A stretch of DNA of 10,964 bases from GWA2-66-18 sp964537395 (GTDB lineage: Bacteria; Elusimicrobiota; Elusimicrobia; UBA1565; UBA9628): positions 1-10,964 of the forward strand of contig CAZIBN010000092.1 of assembly GCA_964537395.1 (NCBI GenBank), in the 5' to 3' direction. The position numbers and the translations under genes are program-made. A model generated the notes under the pieces. It was not told the origin of the DNA, did no database searches, and saw nothing but the letters and a program-made list of their open reading frames with translations. Positions 1-7,400 of the stretch are shown here, piece by piece (positions within the stretch are counted from its first letter, which is position 1; each line of letters opens with the position of its first letter).

Positions 1-193
1 CCTTGGTGCGGTTGACGACCAGGCAATCCCCGGGCTTGAGGAAGCGGGGGAGGTCCCGAAAGATCGCGTGCTCGATGCGCTCGGAAGCGCGGTCGAGGAC
101 CAGAAGGCGCGCGGAGTCGCGCGGCTCGGCCGCGGAGGAGGCGATCAGGGACTCCGGATATTCGTAGTCGAAATCAGAGAGCGGCATATTCAT
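1..193 (-). CDS. queA: S-adenosylmethionine:tRNA ribosyltransferase-isomerase QueA, N-terminal part only
   Basis: QueA transfers and isomerises the ribosyl group of S-adenosylmethionine onto 7-aminomethyl-7-deazaguanine in tRNA, giving epoxyqueuosine, a late step of queuosine synthesis in the cytoplasm. Only the first 64 codons are present; the gene runs off the left edge. The translation shows the family's N-terminal pattern: a start of the type MPLSDFDYEYPESLIA, then EPRDSARLLVLDR, then FRDLPRFLKPGDCLVVNRTK. All of these match QueA closely. The ATG at 193 overlaps the TGA of the preceding SpoIID-like gene (ATGA), which favours it over the in-frame ATG two codons later at 187. It is the last visible gene of the yebC-ruvCAB operon; queA next to ruvB is a common bacterial arrangement. 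The identity is firm although the fragment is short. Confidence 0.93.
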   Translation of the reverse strand, partial: MNMPLSDFDYEYPESLIASSAAEPRDSARLLVLDRASERIEHAIFRDLPRFLKPGDCLVVNRTK

Positions 194-1305
194 TCGTCCA
201 CCTCCGACAGCACCGAGCCGGGGAAGTAGAAGCTCAGGATCTTCGTGTAGCTGCGGCCCTTCTCGGCCTGAAGGCGCGCGCCCCACTGGCACAGGCCGAC
301 GCCGTGGCCGGAGCCGCCGCCGAGGAACTCGACGCCCTTCTTGAGCAGGCTCACCCTCCTGATCCGCACGCTTTTCATCTCGCCGGCGCCGAGGGAGCCG
401 CGCAGGTCCGAGGCCTTCACCACGACGCTCTCGCCCGCGCTTCTCACCAGAAAGGTCCGCACGTAGCCGGCCGCGTCCTTCGCGCCGATGCGGATGTTCT
501 TCAGCGGCCCATTGAGCATGCGCCGCTCCGAGATCGCCGCCGTCAGATCGGCCCAGGCGAAATAGGCGATCCACTTCATGTGCGGAGAAGTCGCGCACCA
601 CGGGTCGCTCACGCCCCTGAGCGGCCGGGGGATAGCGCCCTCGTTGCCCCACGCCGCGCCCACGTCCGTGGTCGCGCCCCCGCAGCAGGCATGGTAATAC
701 ACACGCAGGAGCTTGCCGTCCCAGCCGAGCACCTCGCCGCGCGTCTGGCGCACGGCCGCGCGCACGTTCTCGTTGACGGCGGTCATCCCCTTGTACACCT
801 GCGAGCGGGTGTCCGCGGTCAGGTCGAAGCCGTCCTTGCGGAATTTTCCCATGTTGGCGTAGGTGAAGGTCCGCGCGACGACGGCCTGCGCCTTCAGCGC
901 CTCAAGGGGCCAGTTCGGGTCCATCTCATGAGGGAGGACGCCCTCCAGATATTCCTCGACCGAGGCCTCCTCGACGATGGTCAAGGTCTGCCCGATATCG
1001 AGGCGCAGGATCAGCGCCCCGCGATAATAATTCCCGCCGACGCGGATGCGCGCGCCCGCCGCGGGGATCAGGCGCGTCTCCGTCTTAAGGCGCATATCGG
1101 CCAGGCGCAGGCCGCCTTCTCTCGGCCTGAGGCTGAGCTCGCCCTTCCACTCGAGCGGCTTCGTCTTATAGCCGGGCTGGGCGAGCGTCACGGCGCCCTC
1201 GGGCATCAGCACGGCGGACCCGGCCTGGCGCAAGATCGCGACCTGGACGGTCCCGGCGGAGGCCGCGATCGCGGCCGCAAAGGCGAGCGCCGGCGCCGCG
1301 ATCAC
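190..1305 (-). CDS. SpoIID/LytB-domain protein, probable exported peptidoglycan lytic enzyme
   Basis: A 371-residue protein of the SpoIID/LytB family, whose studied member SpoIID is a lytic transglycosylase acting on denuded glycan strands during sporulation engulfment. Residues 1-18 are a hydrophobic Ala-rich stretch, probably a signal peptide, though it lacks the usual basic start. The SpoIID domain covers about 107-366. It has the VEEYLEGVLPHEM segment with the expected catalytic Glu127, then PLEALKAQAVVARTF (133-147), a His/Cys cluster HACCGG (205-210) plus Cys237 that could bind zinc as in some family members, and the terminal GSGHGVGLCQWGA block (331-343). The GTG start at 1305 overlaps the ruvB TGA (GTGA), and the end overlaps the queA start. 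Nothing else here suggests sporulation, so a general envelope role is more likely; that role is inference. The domain call is strong, the substrate uncertain. Confidence 0.88.
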   Translation of the reverse strand: MIAAPALAFAAAIAASAGTVQVAILRQAGSAVLMPEGAVTLAQPGYKTKPLEWKGELSLRPREGGLRLADMRLKTETRLIPAAGARIRVGGNYYRGALILRLDIGQTLTIVEEASVEEYLEGVLPHEMDPNWPLEALKAQAVVARTFTYANMGKFRKDGFDLTADTRSQVYKGMTAVNENVRAAVRQTRGEVLGWDGKLLRVYYHACCGGATTDVGAAWGNEGAIPRPLRGVSDPWCATSPHMKWIAYFAWADLTAAISERRMLNGPLKNIRIGAKDAAGYVRTFLVRSAGESVVVKASDLRGSLGAGEMKSVRIRRVSLLKKGVEFLGGGSGHGVGLCQWGARLQAEKGRSYTKILSFYFPGSVLSEVDE

Positions 1306-2330
1306 AGAAGGTCGAGCGCGCGGCGCGGGGGCTTGAGGCCCAGATGCGCGTACGCCTTCGGCGTGGCCGTGCGGCCGCGCGGCGTGCGGGCCAGGAAGCC
1401 CGCCTGGATCAGGAACGGCTCGACGACGTCGGTCACCGTGTCGAGCTCTTCGCTGACCGCGATCGCCAGGTTCTCGACGCCGACCGGGCCGCCGTCGAAC
1501 TTCTCGATGACGGCCTTGAGCAGGCGGCGATCCATCGGGTCCAGGCCCTCGGCGTCCACTTCGAGCTTGGACAGCGCATGGCGGGCAACCTCGCCGTCGA
1601 TCTTTCCGCCGCCGTCCACCTGCGCGAAGTCACGCACCCGCCTTAATAGTCTGTTCGCTATGCGGGGGGTGCCGCGGCAGCGGCGCGCGATCTCGTCAGC
1701 TCCGTCTTGATCGGTTTTGATTCCGAGCAACCCCGCCGAGCGGAGAACGATGCGGCGCAATTCCTCGGGACCATAAAATCCAAGCTGGGCGACGATTCCG
1801 AAGCGGTCGCGAAGAGGACCCGTCAACAGACCGGACCTCGTGGTAGCCCCAACGAGCGTAAACCGAGGGACGGCCAATTTTAATGTCGAGGACGCGGGGC
1901 CCTTCCCCGTCGAGATGAAGAAGGTGTAGTCCTCCATCACCGGATAGAGAGCTTCCTCGACGACGGCGTTCAGGCGGTGGATCTCGTCGATGAAAAAAAC
2001 ATCTCCTTCGGAGATATCCGTGAGCAGCGCGGCCAGATCGCCGACGCGCGCGAGGATCGGGCCCGACGCGGAGCGCAGGTTGACGCCCATCTCGCGAGCC
2101 AGGATGTTGGCGAGCGTGGTCTTCCCAAGGCCGGGAGGCGCGTAGAACAGGCAATGATCGAGCGGCTCGCCGCGCTGCTTGGCGGCCTTGATGAAGACCT
2201 TGAGGTTCTCCTTGAGGGCTTCCTGGCCGACGAACTCCTCGAGAGACTTCGGACGCAGCGCGCGATCCGCGGTTTCCTCGGCGGGAGCGGCGGACGGGTT
2301 GAGCACCGACTCGTCGGGAGCCTTGGCCAT
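1302..2330 (-). CDS. ruvB: Holliday junction branch migration motor RuvB
   Basis: RuvB is the hexameric AAA+ ATPase that, loaded by RuvA, drives branch migration of Holliday junctions in recombinational repair. The 342 residues match the usual family length. Visible motifs are the start of the conserved core (RPKSLEEFVGQ, 26-36), Walker A APPGLGKT (64-71), Walker B FFIDEIH (112-118), sensor 1 GATTRSG (161-167), the arginine-finger segment GPLRDRFG with Arg174, sensor 2 GTPRIANRLLRRVRD (220-234), and the C-terminal winged helix ending with RTPRGRTATPKAYAHLG. All catalytic positions look intact. The ATG at 2330 shares one base with the ruvA stop (TGATG), and the TGA overlaps the next gene's GTG. 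Order and coupling with ruvA and ruvC are canonical. Confidence 0.98.
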   Translation of the reverse strand: MAKAPDESVLNPSAAPAEETADRALRPKSLEEFVGQEALKENLKVFIKAAKQRGEPLDHCLFYAPPGLGKTTLANILAREMGVNLRSASGPILARVGDLAALLTDISEGDVFFIDEIHRLNAVVEEALYPVMEDYTFFISTGKGPASSTLKLAVPRFTLVGATTRSGLLTGPLRDRFGIVAQLGFYGPEELRRIVLRSAGLLGIKTDQDGADEIARRCRGTPRIANRLLRRVRDFAQVDGGGKIDGEVARHALSKLEVDAEGLDPMDRRLLKAVIEKFDGGPVGVENLAIAVSEELDTVTDVVEPFLIQAGFLARTPRGRTATPKAYAHLGLKPPRRALDLL

Positions 2331-2953
2331 CAGAGCCTCCTCAGAGCCTGGCGCACGAGCTGCTCGGTCGGAACGTCCTTGCCGCCGTGTTCCTCAGCCA
2401 AGGCCTGAAGCGCCGTGCGCGCGTCGGAAAACTTGTACCCAAGAGCCTCGAGAGCGTTGAGCGCCTGGCCCCAGGAGCCCGTCGACGGCATGGCGTCGCT
2501 CACGGCCTGGAAGTGCGGCGCGCCCGCCACGCGGACCTCGTCGATCTTGCCTTTGAGGGCGTCGATGATCTTCGTCGCGGTCTTCTTGGTGAAGCCGAAC
2601 ACCCCGCACAGGAGCTTCTCGTCGCGGTCGATCACGGCGCGGCGGAAATCGGGCAGGGACTTCGAGGCCTTGTCGAGGAACTCGAGCGCCTTCTTCGCCC
2701 CGGTGCCGGGGATCTCGTCGCGGAACGCGCAGAACATCGCCTTCTCGGGCTCGGACAGGAAGCCGTACAAGGTCTCGCCGCCGCCGTACATCGCGAACGA
2801 AGCGACGATGAAGAGAAGGGCCTCGCTGCCGGGCGCGGGAAGCCGGGAGGCGGTCGCGGAGGTGACGTTGATCTCATGGCCGACGCCGCCGACCTCGAGC
2901 ACCAAGGATTCCAGATCTTTGGAGAGCACGACGCCGCGCAGCGAGGCGATCAC
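2330..2953 (-). CDS. ruvA: Holliday junction DNA-binding protein RuvA (divergent)
   Basis: RuvA tetramers bind the four-way junction and load RuvB. I start it at the GTG at 2953, which overlaps the ruvC TGA (GTGA) and gives a normal N-terminus (MIASLRGVVLSK) and 207 residues, close to the usual 200 or so. A longer reading from 3016 would run 21 codons into ruvC and is unlikely. Domain I, an OB fold, spans about 1-63 with the conserved EVGGVGHEINV. The first helix-hairpin-helix is IPGTGAKKALEFL (81-93). The second, FGFTKKTATKII (119-130), carries Phe-Thr where the family normally has a Gly-Ile-Gly type hairpin. The usual HxVRED-type segment before LYGF is replaced by SFAMYGGGE (52-60). Domain III, which contacts RuvB, is QALNALEALGYKFSDARTAL (163-182). 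Gene order fixes the identity; divergence from typical RuvA is real but its effect is unknown. Confidence 0.93.
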   Translation of the reverse strand: MIASLRGVVLSKDLESLVLEVGGVGHEINVTSATASRLPAPGSEALLFIVASFAMYGGGETLYGFLSEPEKAMFCAFRDEIPGTGAKKALEFLDKASKSLPDFRRAVIDRDEKLLCGVFGFTKKTATKIIDALKGKIDEVRVAGAPHFQAVSDAMPSTGSWGQALNALEALGYKFSDARTALQALAEEHGGKDVPTEQLVRQALRRL

Positions 2954-3459
2954 TTCTTGCCTCCCCAGGAATCGAGCACGCGCAGGCCCTTCCCGCGTCC
3001 GGCGCGCAGGTGGCACAGCGCGATCGCGGCGGCGTCGGCGACATCGTTCGGCCGTAGCTTGTCGGCCAAGCCCAACGCCTTCTGGACGACGGTCTGCATC
3101 TGCGCCTTCTCCGCGCGGCCCGAGCCGGTCAGGGAAAGCTTGACCGTCTTAGGATTGTATTCCGTGACGGCATGCCCCGCTTGCGCGACCGCGAGCAAGG
3201 CGACGCCGCGCGCCTGCAAAGTCGCGCGCACGGTGTTCGCGATCGTCGTGAAGAACATCTCCTCGATCGCGACCGACTGGATCCTGTGCCCCGAGAGCAC
3301 GACCGCGAGCTCGGCGTGGATCGCCTTCAGCCGCAACGGAAGAGGGACCCCGGGCAAGGTGCGGATGACGCCCGACGCGACCAGGCGCGCCGCTGAGGGG
3401 GCTCCATCGAGAACGGCCCAGCCGGTCTCGTGCAGCCCCGGGTCGATTCCTAGGATCAT
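2950..3459 (-). CDS. ruvC: Crossover junction endodeoxyribonuclease RuvC
   Basis: RuvC is the dimeric, metal-dependent nuclease that resolves Holliday junctions by symmetric nicks. The 169-residue product has the RNase H-like fold signatures and the four acidic catalytic positions: Asp6 in ILGIDPGL, Glu66 in SVAIEEMFF, and Asp139 and Asp142 in PNDVADAAAIALCH. The segments LQARGVALLA (81-90) and TEYNPKTVKLSLTGSGRAEKAQ (99-120) are also typical. The ATG at 3459 shares one base with the yebC stop (TAATG), and the TGA overlaps the ruvA GTG. It should act with the RuvA and RuvB encoded immediately downstream. No sign of damage. Confidence 0.97.
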   Translation of the reverse strand: MILGIDPGLHETGWAVLDGAPSAARLVASGVIRTLPGVPLPLRLKAIHAELAVVLSGHRIQSVAIEEMFFTTIANTVRATLQARGVALLAVAQAGHAVTEYNPKTVKLSLTGSGRAEKAQMQTVVQKALGLADKLRPNDVADAAAIALCHLRAGRGKGLRVLDSWGGKK

Positions 3460-4211
3460 TATGCGGCCATCTTCTCCATCACGGCGTCGGAGATGTCGAA
3501 GTTGGCGTACACGTTCTTGACGTCGTCGAGCGCCTCGAGGAGCTCGATGAGCTTGAGCACCTGCGCGGCGTGCTTCTCGTCGACCGCGACGAGGTTGTCG
3601 GGGATCATCGAGACCTCGGCGGTCACGGGAGTGATCTTCTTGGCAACGAGGCCGTCCTTGACCTTGAGAAGATCGTTGGGCAAGGTGTAGATCTCGAAGG
3701 TGTCGCCGTCCACCTTGAAGTCCTCCGCGCCAAGATCAAGGGCCACGGTCATCACCTCGTCCTCGGAGGGGGAGCCATTCTTGTTTACGGTGATCAGGCC
3801 CTTGGCTTTGAACATCCAAGCGACCGAGTTCGGCGCGCCGAAGGCGCCGCCGTTCTTGGCCAGGATGGTGTGCAGGTCGGTGCGCGTGCGGTTGCGGCTG
3901 TCGGACGTGCACTCGATGAGCATAGCCACGCCGCTGGGGCCATAGCCCTCATACGAGAGCTCCTCGAAGACCGCGCCTTCGATCTCGCCGGTGCCGCGCT
4001 TGATGGCGCGTCCGATCGTGTCGTTGGGCATCTGCACCGCGCGCGCGTCTTCGATCGTCTTGCGCAGTCGCGGGTTGGAGGCGGGGTCGCCGCCGCCGAG
4101 CTTCGCCGCGATCGTGAGCTCGCGTGCCAGCTTCGTCCACGCCTTGCCGCGCTTGGCGTCGGTGGCGCCCTTCTTGTGCTTGATGTTCGCCCAGTGTGAA
4201 TGCCCGCCCAT
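3459..4211 (-). CDS. yebC: YebC/PmpR/TACO1 family protein
   Basis: A 250-residue full-length YebC family protein. The family includes mitochondrial TACO1, a translational activator, and bacterial members described as translation factors or DNA-binding regulators; which applies here cannot be read from sequence. The N-terminus MGGHSHWANIKHKKGATDAK is the family hallmark. It is followed by KLARELTIAAKLGGGDP (27-43), ARAVQMPNDTIGRAIKRGTG (56-75) and YEGYGPSGVAMLIECTSDSRNRT (86-108), then the GGAFGAPNSVAWMF block and an acidic C-terminal domain ending in LEALDDVKNVYANFDIS. The ATG at 4211 has a clear Shine-Dalgarno sequence (GGAGG at 4219-4223, seven bases of spacing). It is first in the operon, and its stop overlaps ruvC, a widespread yebC-ruvC arrangement. 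Confidence 0.97.
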   Translation of the reverse strand: MGGHSHWANIKHKKGATDAKRGKAWTKLARELTIAAKLGGGDPASNPRLRKTIEDARAVQMPNDTIGRAIKRGTGEIEGAVFEELSYEGYGPSGVAMLIECTSDSRNRTRTDLHTILAKNGGAFGAPNSVAWMFKAKGLITVNKNGSPSEDEVMTVALDLGAEDFKVDGDTFEIYTLPNDLLKVKDGLVAKKITPVTAEVSMIPDNLVAVDEKHAAQVLKLIELLEALDDVKNVYANFDISDAVMEKMAA

Positions 4212-4218
4212 AGGTAAT

Positions 4219-4223
4219 CCTCC
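4219..4223 (-). promoter_or_regulatory. Shine-Dalgarno site of yebC
   Basis: On the minus strand the sequence reads AGGGAGGATTACCT followed by the yebC ATG. The GGAGG core is seven bases from the start codon. This fixes the start and is one of only two strong ribosome-binding sites in the window; most downstream operon genes start by stop/start overlap instead. Confidence 0.85.
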
Positions 4224-4239
4224 CTGGAAATCTGCCTAA

Positions 4240-4248
4240 ATGATACCA
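4240..4248 (-). promoter_or_regulatory. Candidate extended -10 promoter for the yebC-ruvCAB-spoIID-queA operon
   Basis: The minus strand reads TGGTATCAT, a TGn extended element followed by a hexamer matching the sigma-70 -10 consensus TATAAT at five of six positions. I see no convincing -35 hexamer at normal spacing, which is tolerable for extended -10 promoters. Transcription would start near 4233, giving a leader of about 20 bases that contains the Shine-Dalgarno site. Position and fit are good, but it is a pattern match only, and sigma preferences of this organism are unknown. Confidence 0.45.
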
Positions 4249-4259
4249 AAACTCGCCCA

Positions 4260-4277
4260 ACTATCCTCGTGGATAGT
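4260..4277. repeat. Short inverted repeat upstream of the yebC promoter
   Basis: ACTATCC (4260-4266) is complementary to GGATAGT (4271-4277), separated by TCGT. The seven-base arms are perfect. The site lies just upstream of the candidate yebC -10 element, about where a -35 box or an operator would sit, so protein binding at DNA level is at least as likely as an RNA hairpin. No U-tract follows it, so it is not a typical terminator. Confidence 0.55.
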
Positions 4278-4309
4278 CGTGCTAAGCCCTATTCTTCCTA
4301 TGGGCCGTC

Positions 4310-4341
4310 GGACCCTATAAATAAGGGGTCCCTGGACCCCT
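4310..4341. repeat. Alternating GGACCC / GGGTCC inverted-repeat array with competing pairings
   Basis: Three arms lie within 32 bases: GGACCC(T) at 4310-4316, (AG)GGGTCC at 4324-4331 and GGACCCCT at 4334-4341. The middle arm can pair with the left arm (six Watson-Crick pairs plus one G-T, 8-base loop) or with the right arm (eight pairs with only a 2-base gap), but not both. The loop of the left pairing is the A/T-rich stretch containing TATAAA. As DNA it looks like an operator array around a -10 element; as RNA it would be a two-state switch. The pairings are directly visible; the function is inference. Confidence 0.6.
4316..4321 (+). promoter_or_regulatory. Weak candidate -10 element for the rightward ABC transporter gene
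   Basis: TATAAA lies between inverted GGACCC/GGGTCC arms and 53 bases before the ABC transporter ATG. It matches TATAAT at five of six positions. The region 16 to 18 bases upstream (TTCTTCC) is a poor -35 box. If used, transcription would start around 4327-4330, inside the repeat array. This is the only plausible rightward -10 I found in the gap. Confidence 0.25.
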
Positions 4342-4344
4342 GAT

Positions 4345-4359
4345 GGTTCCTATGGAACC
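4345..4359 (+). repeat. Hairpin in the leader of the ABC transporter gene, with a 9-base direct repeat
   Basis: GGTTCC (4345-4350) and GGAACC (4354-4359) are perfect inverted arms around TAT, ending 15 bases before the ABC ATG. Its core TTCCTATGG (4347-4355) occurs again exactly at 4295-4303, 52 bases upstream. The hairpin would sit close to the start codon and could influence initiation, because no good Shine-Dalgarno site is present there. Function is unknown. Confidence 0.5.
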
Positions 4360-4374
4360 GCGCAAACTAGTGAG

Positions 4375-4452
4375 ATGAGGCTCCCGCGGCGAATGCTCGC
4401 GTCCTTCCTGGCCCTGACGTTGGCCGCCCTGTCGGGCGGGCCCGTCTGGGCG
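4375..4452 (+). other. Signal-peptide-like segment of the ABC exporter
   Basis: Residues 1-26 have a basic start (MRLPRR), a hydrophobic core (MLASFLALTLAALSGG) and a classic signal peptidase I ending, Val-Trp-Ala before Gln27. Exporters of this type normally begin in the cytoplasm without a cleaved signal. The following 27-150 are rich in Ala, Pro, Ser and Val and end in an AQQAFDG motif (142-148) before a charged stretch. Whether this segment is cleaved, kept as a helix or not inserted at all cannot be decided from the sequence. Confidence 0.6.
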
Positions 4453-7400
4453 CAGACCGCGCGCATCGCCGTCCAGGCTCCGACCGCAATCGCCGGAGTC
4501 CCGGTCCTCCCGCAGACCGGCATCGGCGCCCCGAGCTTCAACAACGCCCCGTCTCTCTCGCCGTCGCTATCCAGCCTCGCGCCCCTGCCGGCGCCGTCCG
4601 CCGCACCTTCCGCCGTCGCTACGCCCGTACAGACCGTGGCGGCACCGGCTTTCACCGCGCCGATCTCGGCAGCAGCGCCCGTCGTCTACAAGCCGGCCGT
4701 CGCGCCCGCGCCGAGCTCTTATGCCGCTCTTCGCGCGATGCAGCTACCCGCCGCGTCCGGCGGGGAGAAGAAGGGAGACGAGCAGTCCGCCGCCGACGCG
4801 CAGCAAGCCTTCGACGGGATCGAGGTCAAGGAGGCACGGTCGCCGGTCGAGGCCAAGCCTTCCCGCATCCGGACCCTTCTCAAGTCGTCGCGCTCGGCGC
4901 TCTCGGGATTCGGCTCGGACGTCAAGGGCATGGCGACGGGCGACAAGGAGCTCGAGCACCTGCTCGGCGACGCGAAGCCCTCGATGCGCAAGGCGCAGGT
5001 CCTCCTCGTTCTCGATGCGGTGCTCTCGATCGGCATGGCCTTCATCATCGGTCCGCTGCTCGACACCGCCGCCATCGCGGCCAAGACCGGGCTCGCCGCG
5101 CACATGGTCCCGCTCGCGATCCTCTCCGGCGCCCTGGTGCTGTCTTCCCTGGCCTACGCGTGGGTCGAGCGCTCGCACGCGGTGCAGGGCCGCCTCGCCA
5201 GCCTGCGCTCGACACGCGAGTACCGCGCGGCGCTGCAGCGCAGCCTCCTGAGCCAGGAGATGGACTTCCACCTGGCGCAGGGCTCGGGCAAGCTCGCCGG
5301 ACGTCTGCTCAACGACCCGGCAGCCCTGTCGACGAAAAACGTGGACTCGCGGCTGTCCCTGCTCCACTACGCGCTGCACTTCACGTTCGGCGTCGGGATG
5401 ATGGTGTACACGAGCCCCGCGCTGAGCCTCGCCGCGCTCGCGGTGATCCCCGCTCTCGGCTGGCTCTCGAGCCGCTTCGGCGACAAGATCGGGGAGATCG
5501 GGAAGCAGGCTCTCGAGCAGAAGTCCGACATGATGAAGCAGTCCCAGGAGAGCATCGCGCAGGCCGAGACGGTCAAGACCTTCGGCGCGCGCGCGCAGGA
5601 GCTCGCGCGCTACGGCAGGATGGCCGACGGCGCTGCGGACCTCGGAGAGAAGGAGGCCCGCCTGACCGCGATGTATGGAATGATCGCGGGCGGCCTCACC
5701 GAGTTCTTCACCAAGAACCTCATCTACATCCTCGGAGGCGTGGCGCTCGCCGCGGCGTGGGGCCTCTCCTTCGGCCAGATCGCCCAGCTGGCGCTGTTCG
5801 CCGGCTTCGCCAAGTACGCGTTCACCGGGCTGACGAGCCTGTACCTGCGCTATAAGCGGAACACGAAGGCCTCGGAGTCGGTGCGCGAGCTGCTGATGCG
5901 CACGCCCGGGATCGTCGACGCGCCGAACGCCGTCGCTCTTCCGCACGGCCCCGGCGCCGTCTCCTTCCGCGGCGTACGCTTCTCCTATCCCTCGCGCCAG
6001 GCCGAGCCGGTGCTCAAGGGCGTGGACTTCGACATTCAGGCCGGGCAAACCGTGGCTTTCGTCGGTGAGACCGGCTCGGGCAAGAGCACGATCACGCGCC
6101 TCCTGCTGCGCATGTGGGATGCGAACGAAGGCACGATCGCCATCGACGGGCATGACATCCGCGGCGTCACCCGCAAGAGCCTGAACGCCCGCTTCGCGGT
6201 CGTGCCTCAGGAAACGCGCCTGTTCAACGGCACCCTGCGGGAGAACATGATGTACGGCGCCGAGGACGCGTCCGCCGAACGGCTCGAGATCGCGATCCGC
6301 AAGGCAGGGGCCTCCTTCGCGCTCGACACGGCGCGCTTCCCGCAGGGCCTGGACACGCCGGTGGCCGAGGGCGGCGGACGCCTCTCTGGCGGCGAGCGGC
6401 AGCGCGTGGCCATCGTTCGCGCGATACTGAGAGATCCCTCGATGCTGATCCTCGACGAGGCGACCTCCGCCCTCGACAACAAGACCGAGCATGAGGTCCA
6501 GCAGGCGCTCGATTCGCTCACCTCCGGCGACGGCGGCCGCAAGCCGACGACCATCGTCATCGCCCACCGTCTCAGCACGATCCGCCGCGCCGACGTGATC
6601 CATGTCCTCGATAAGGGCGAGATCATGGAGAGCGGCACGCACGAGGAGCTGCTCGCGCTCAGAGGCCGCTACGCCCGGCTTTGGCAAGAAGGCGGTTACG
6701 AGACGCAGGCGGCCGAATCGGCGCTCGCCGCACAGACACCTGAAGAGGCCGCCGCGCAGCCTGAAGCCCCGGCGTCCGCAGCCTCGGAAGCCTCACCCCT
6801 GAAAACGACTCTTCGCGCCAAGATCCGCGCGGCGTTCGCCGGCATAGCCGAGTTCATCCGCGGCGACGCCGAGGTCCGCCCTTTCCTGCCGCGCCGCGCG
6901 CTCGCCGGGCTCGCCGCCTTGCTCCTCACCAACTATGTGCTGACGATCGGCGGCTCGCATTTCCTGGGGCGCTTCCTCGACGGCGCCGCCTCGGTCGTCG
7001 GCGCGGGCGGCATCGGCGCCGGCCTGTGGCCGCTGGCCGCGATCTCGGTCGGGGCGCTGATGCTGTCGATCCTCGCGCAGTACGCGTACGCCCTCAGGCA
7101 GGGCGTCCTGCGCGTGCGCGCGCTCGCCGAGGTCCGCAAGACCCTGATGTCCCGCCTGCACGGCAAAGGCATGGACTTCCACCTGAAGAACGATTCCGCC
7201 GGTCTCGCCAGCCGCCTCAGCGAGGACGCCGACGCCCTGATCAAGAAGAACCTCGATGCCCGCGTGCCGCTCGTCGGAAACATCATCTCGCTCGTGCTGG
7301 CCACGGCGCTGCTCCTGCACACAAGCCCGATCGCGGGCCTGGTCGTGTTCCTGATGCTCCCCGGCCTGGGCATCATCAACGGCTGGTTCGGCCAGAAGCG

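Noticed and set aside
304..1710. Open frame on the plus strand opposite the SpoIID-like gene and ruvB
   Set aside because: It is a shadow of two clearly recognisable genes, has no motifs, and spans their junction.
2951..3016. Longer N-terminus for ruvA starting at 3016
   Set aside because: It would overlap ruvC by 67 bases and add 21 Arg/Pro-rich residues unlike any RuvA. The GTG at 2953 with a GTGA overlap matches the pattern of neighbouring junctions.
4212..4374. Miniature transposable element in the repeat-rich gap
   Set aside because: The inverted repeats are local hairpins, and the ends of the region are not matching terminal inverted repeats with target duplications.
4453..4822. Frameshift or mis-called start making the Ala/Pro-rich leader spurious
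   Set aside because: Codon composition stays like the rest of the gene, the frame is uninterrupted, and no internal ATG before the transmembrane domain has a convincing ribosome-binding site. I keep the long start but flag the topology problem.
4744..6687. Long open frame on the minus strand opposite the ABC transporter (about 647 codons)
   Set aside because: It lies wholly antisense to an intact ABC exporter with all motifs. Its translation is low-complexity, rich in Arg, Glu, Gly and Ala, as expected of antisense frames in GC-rich genes.
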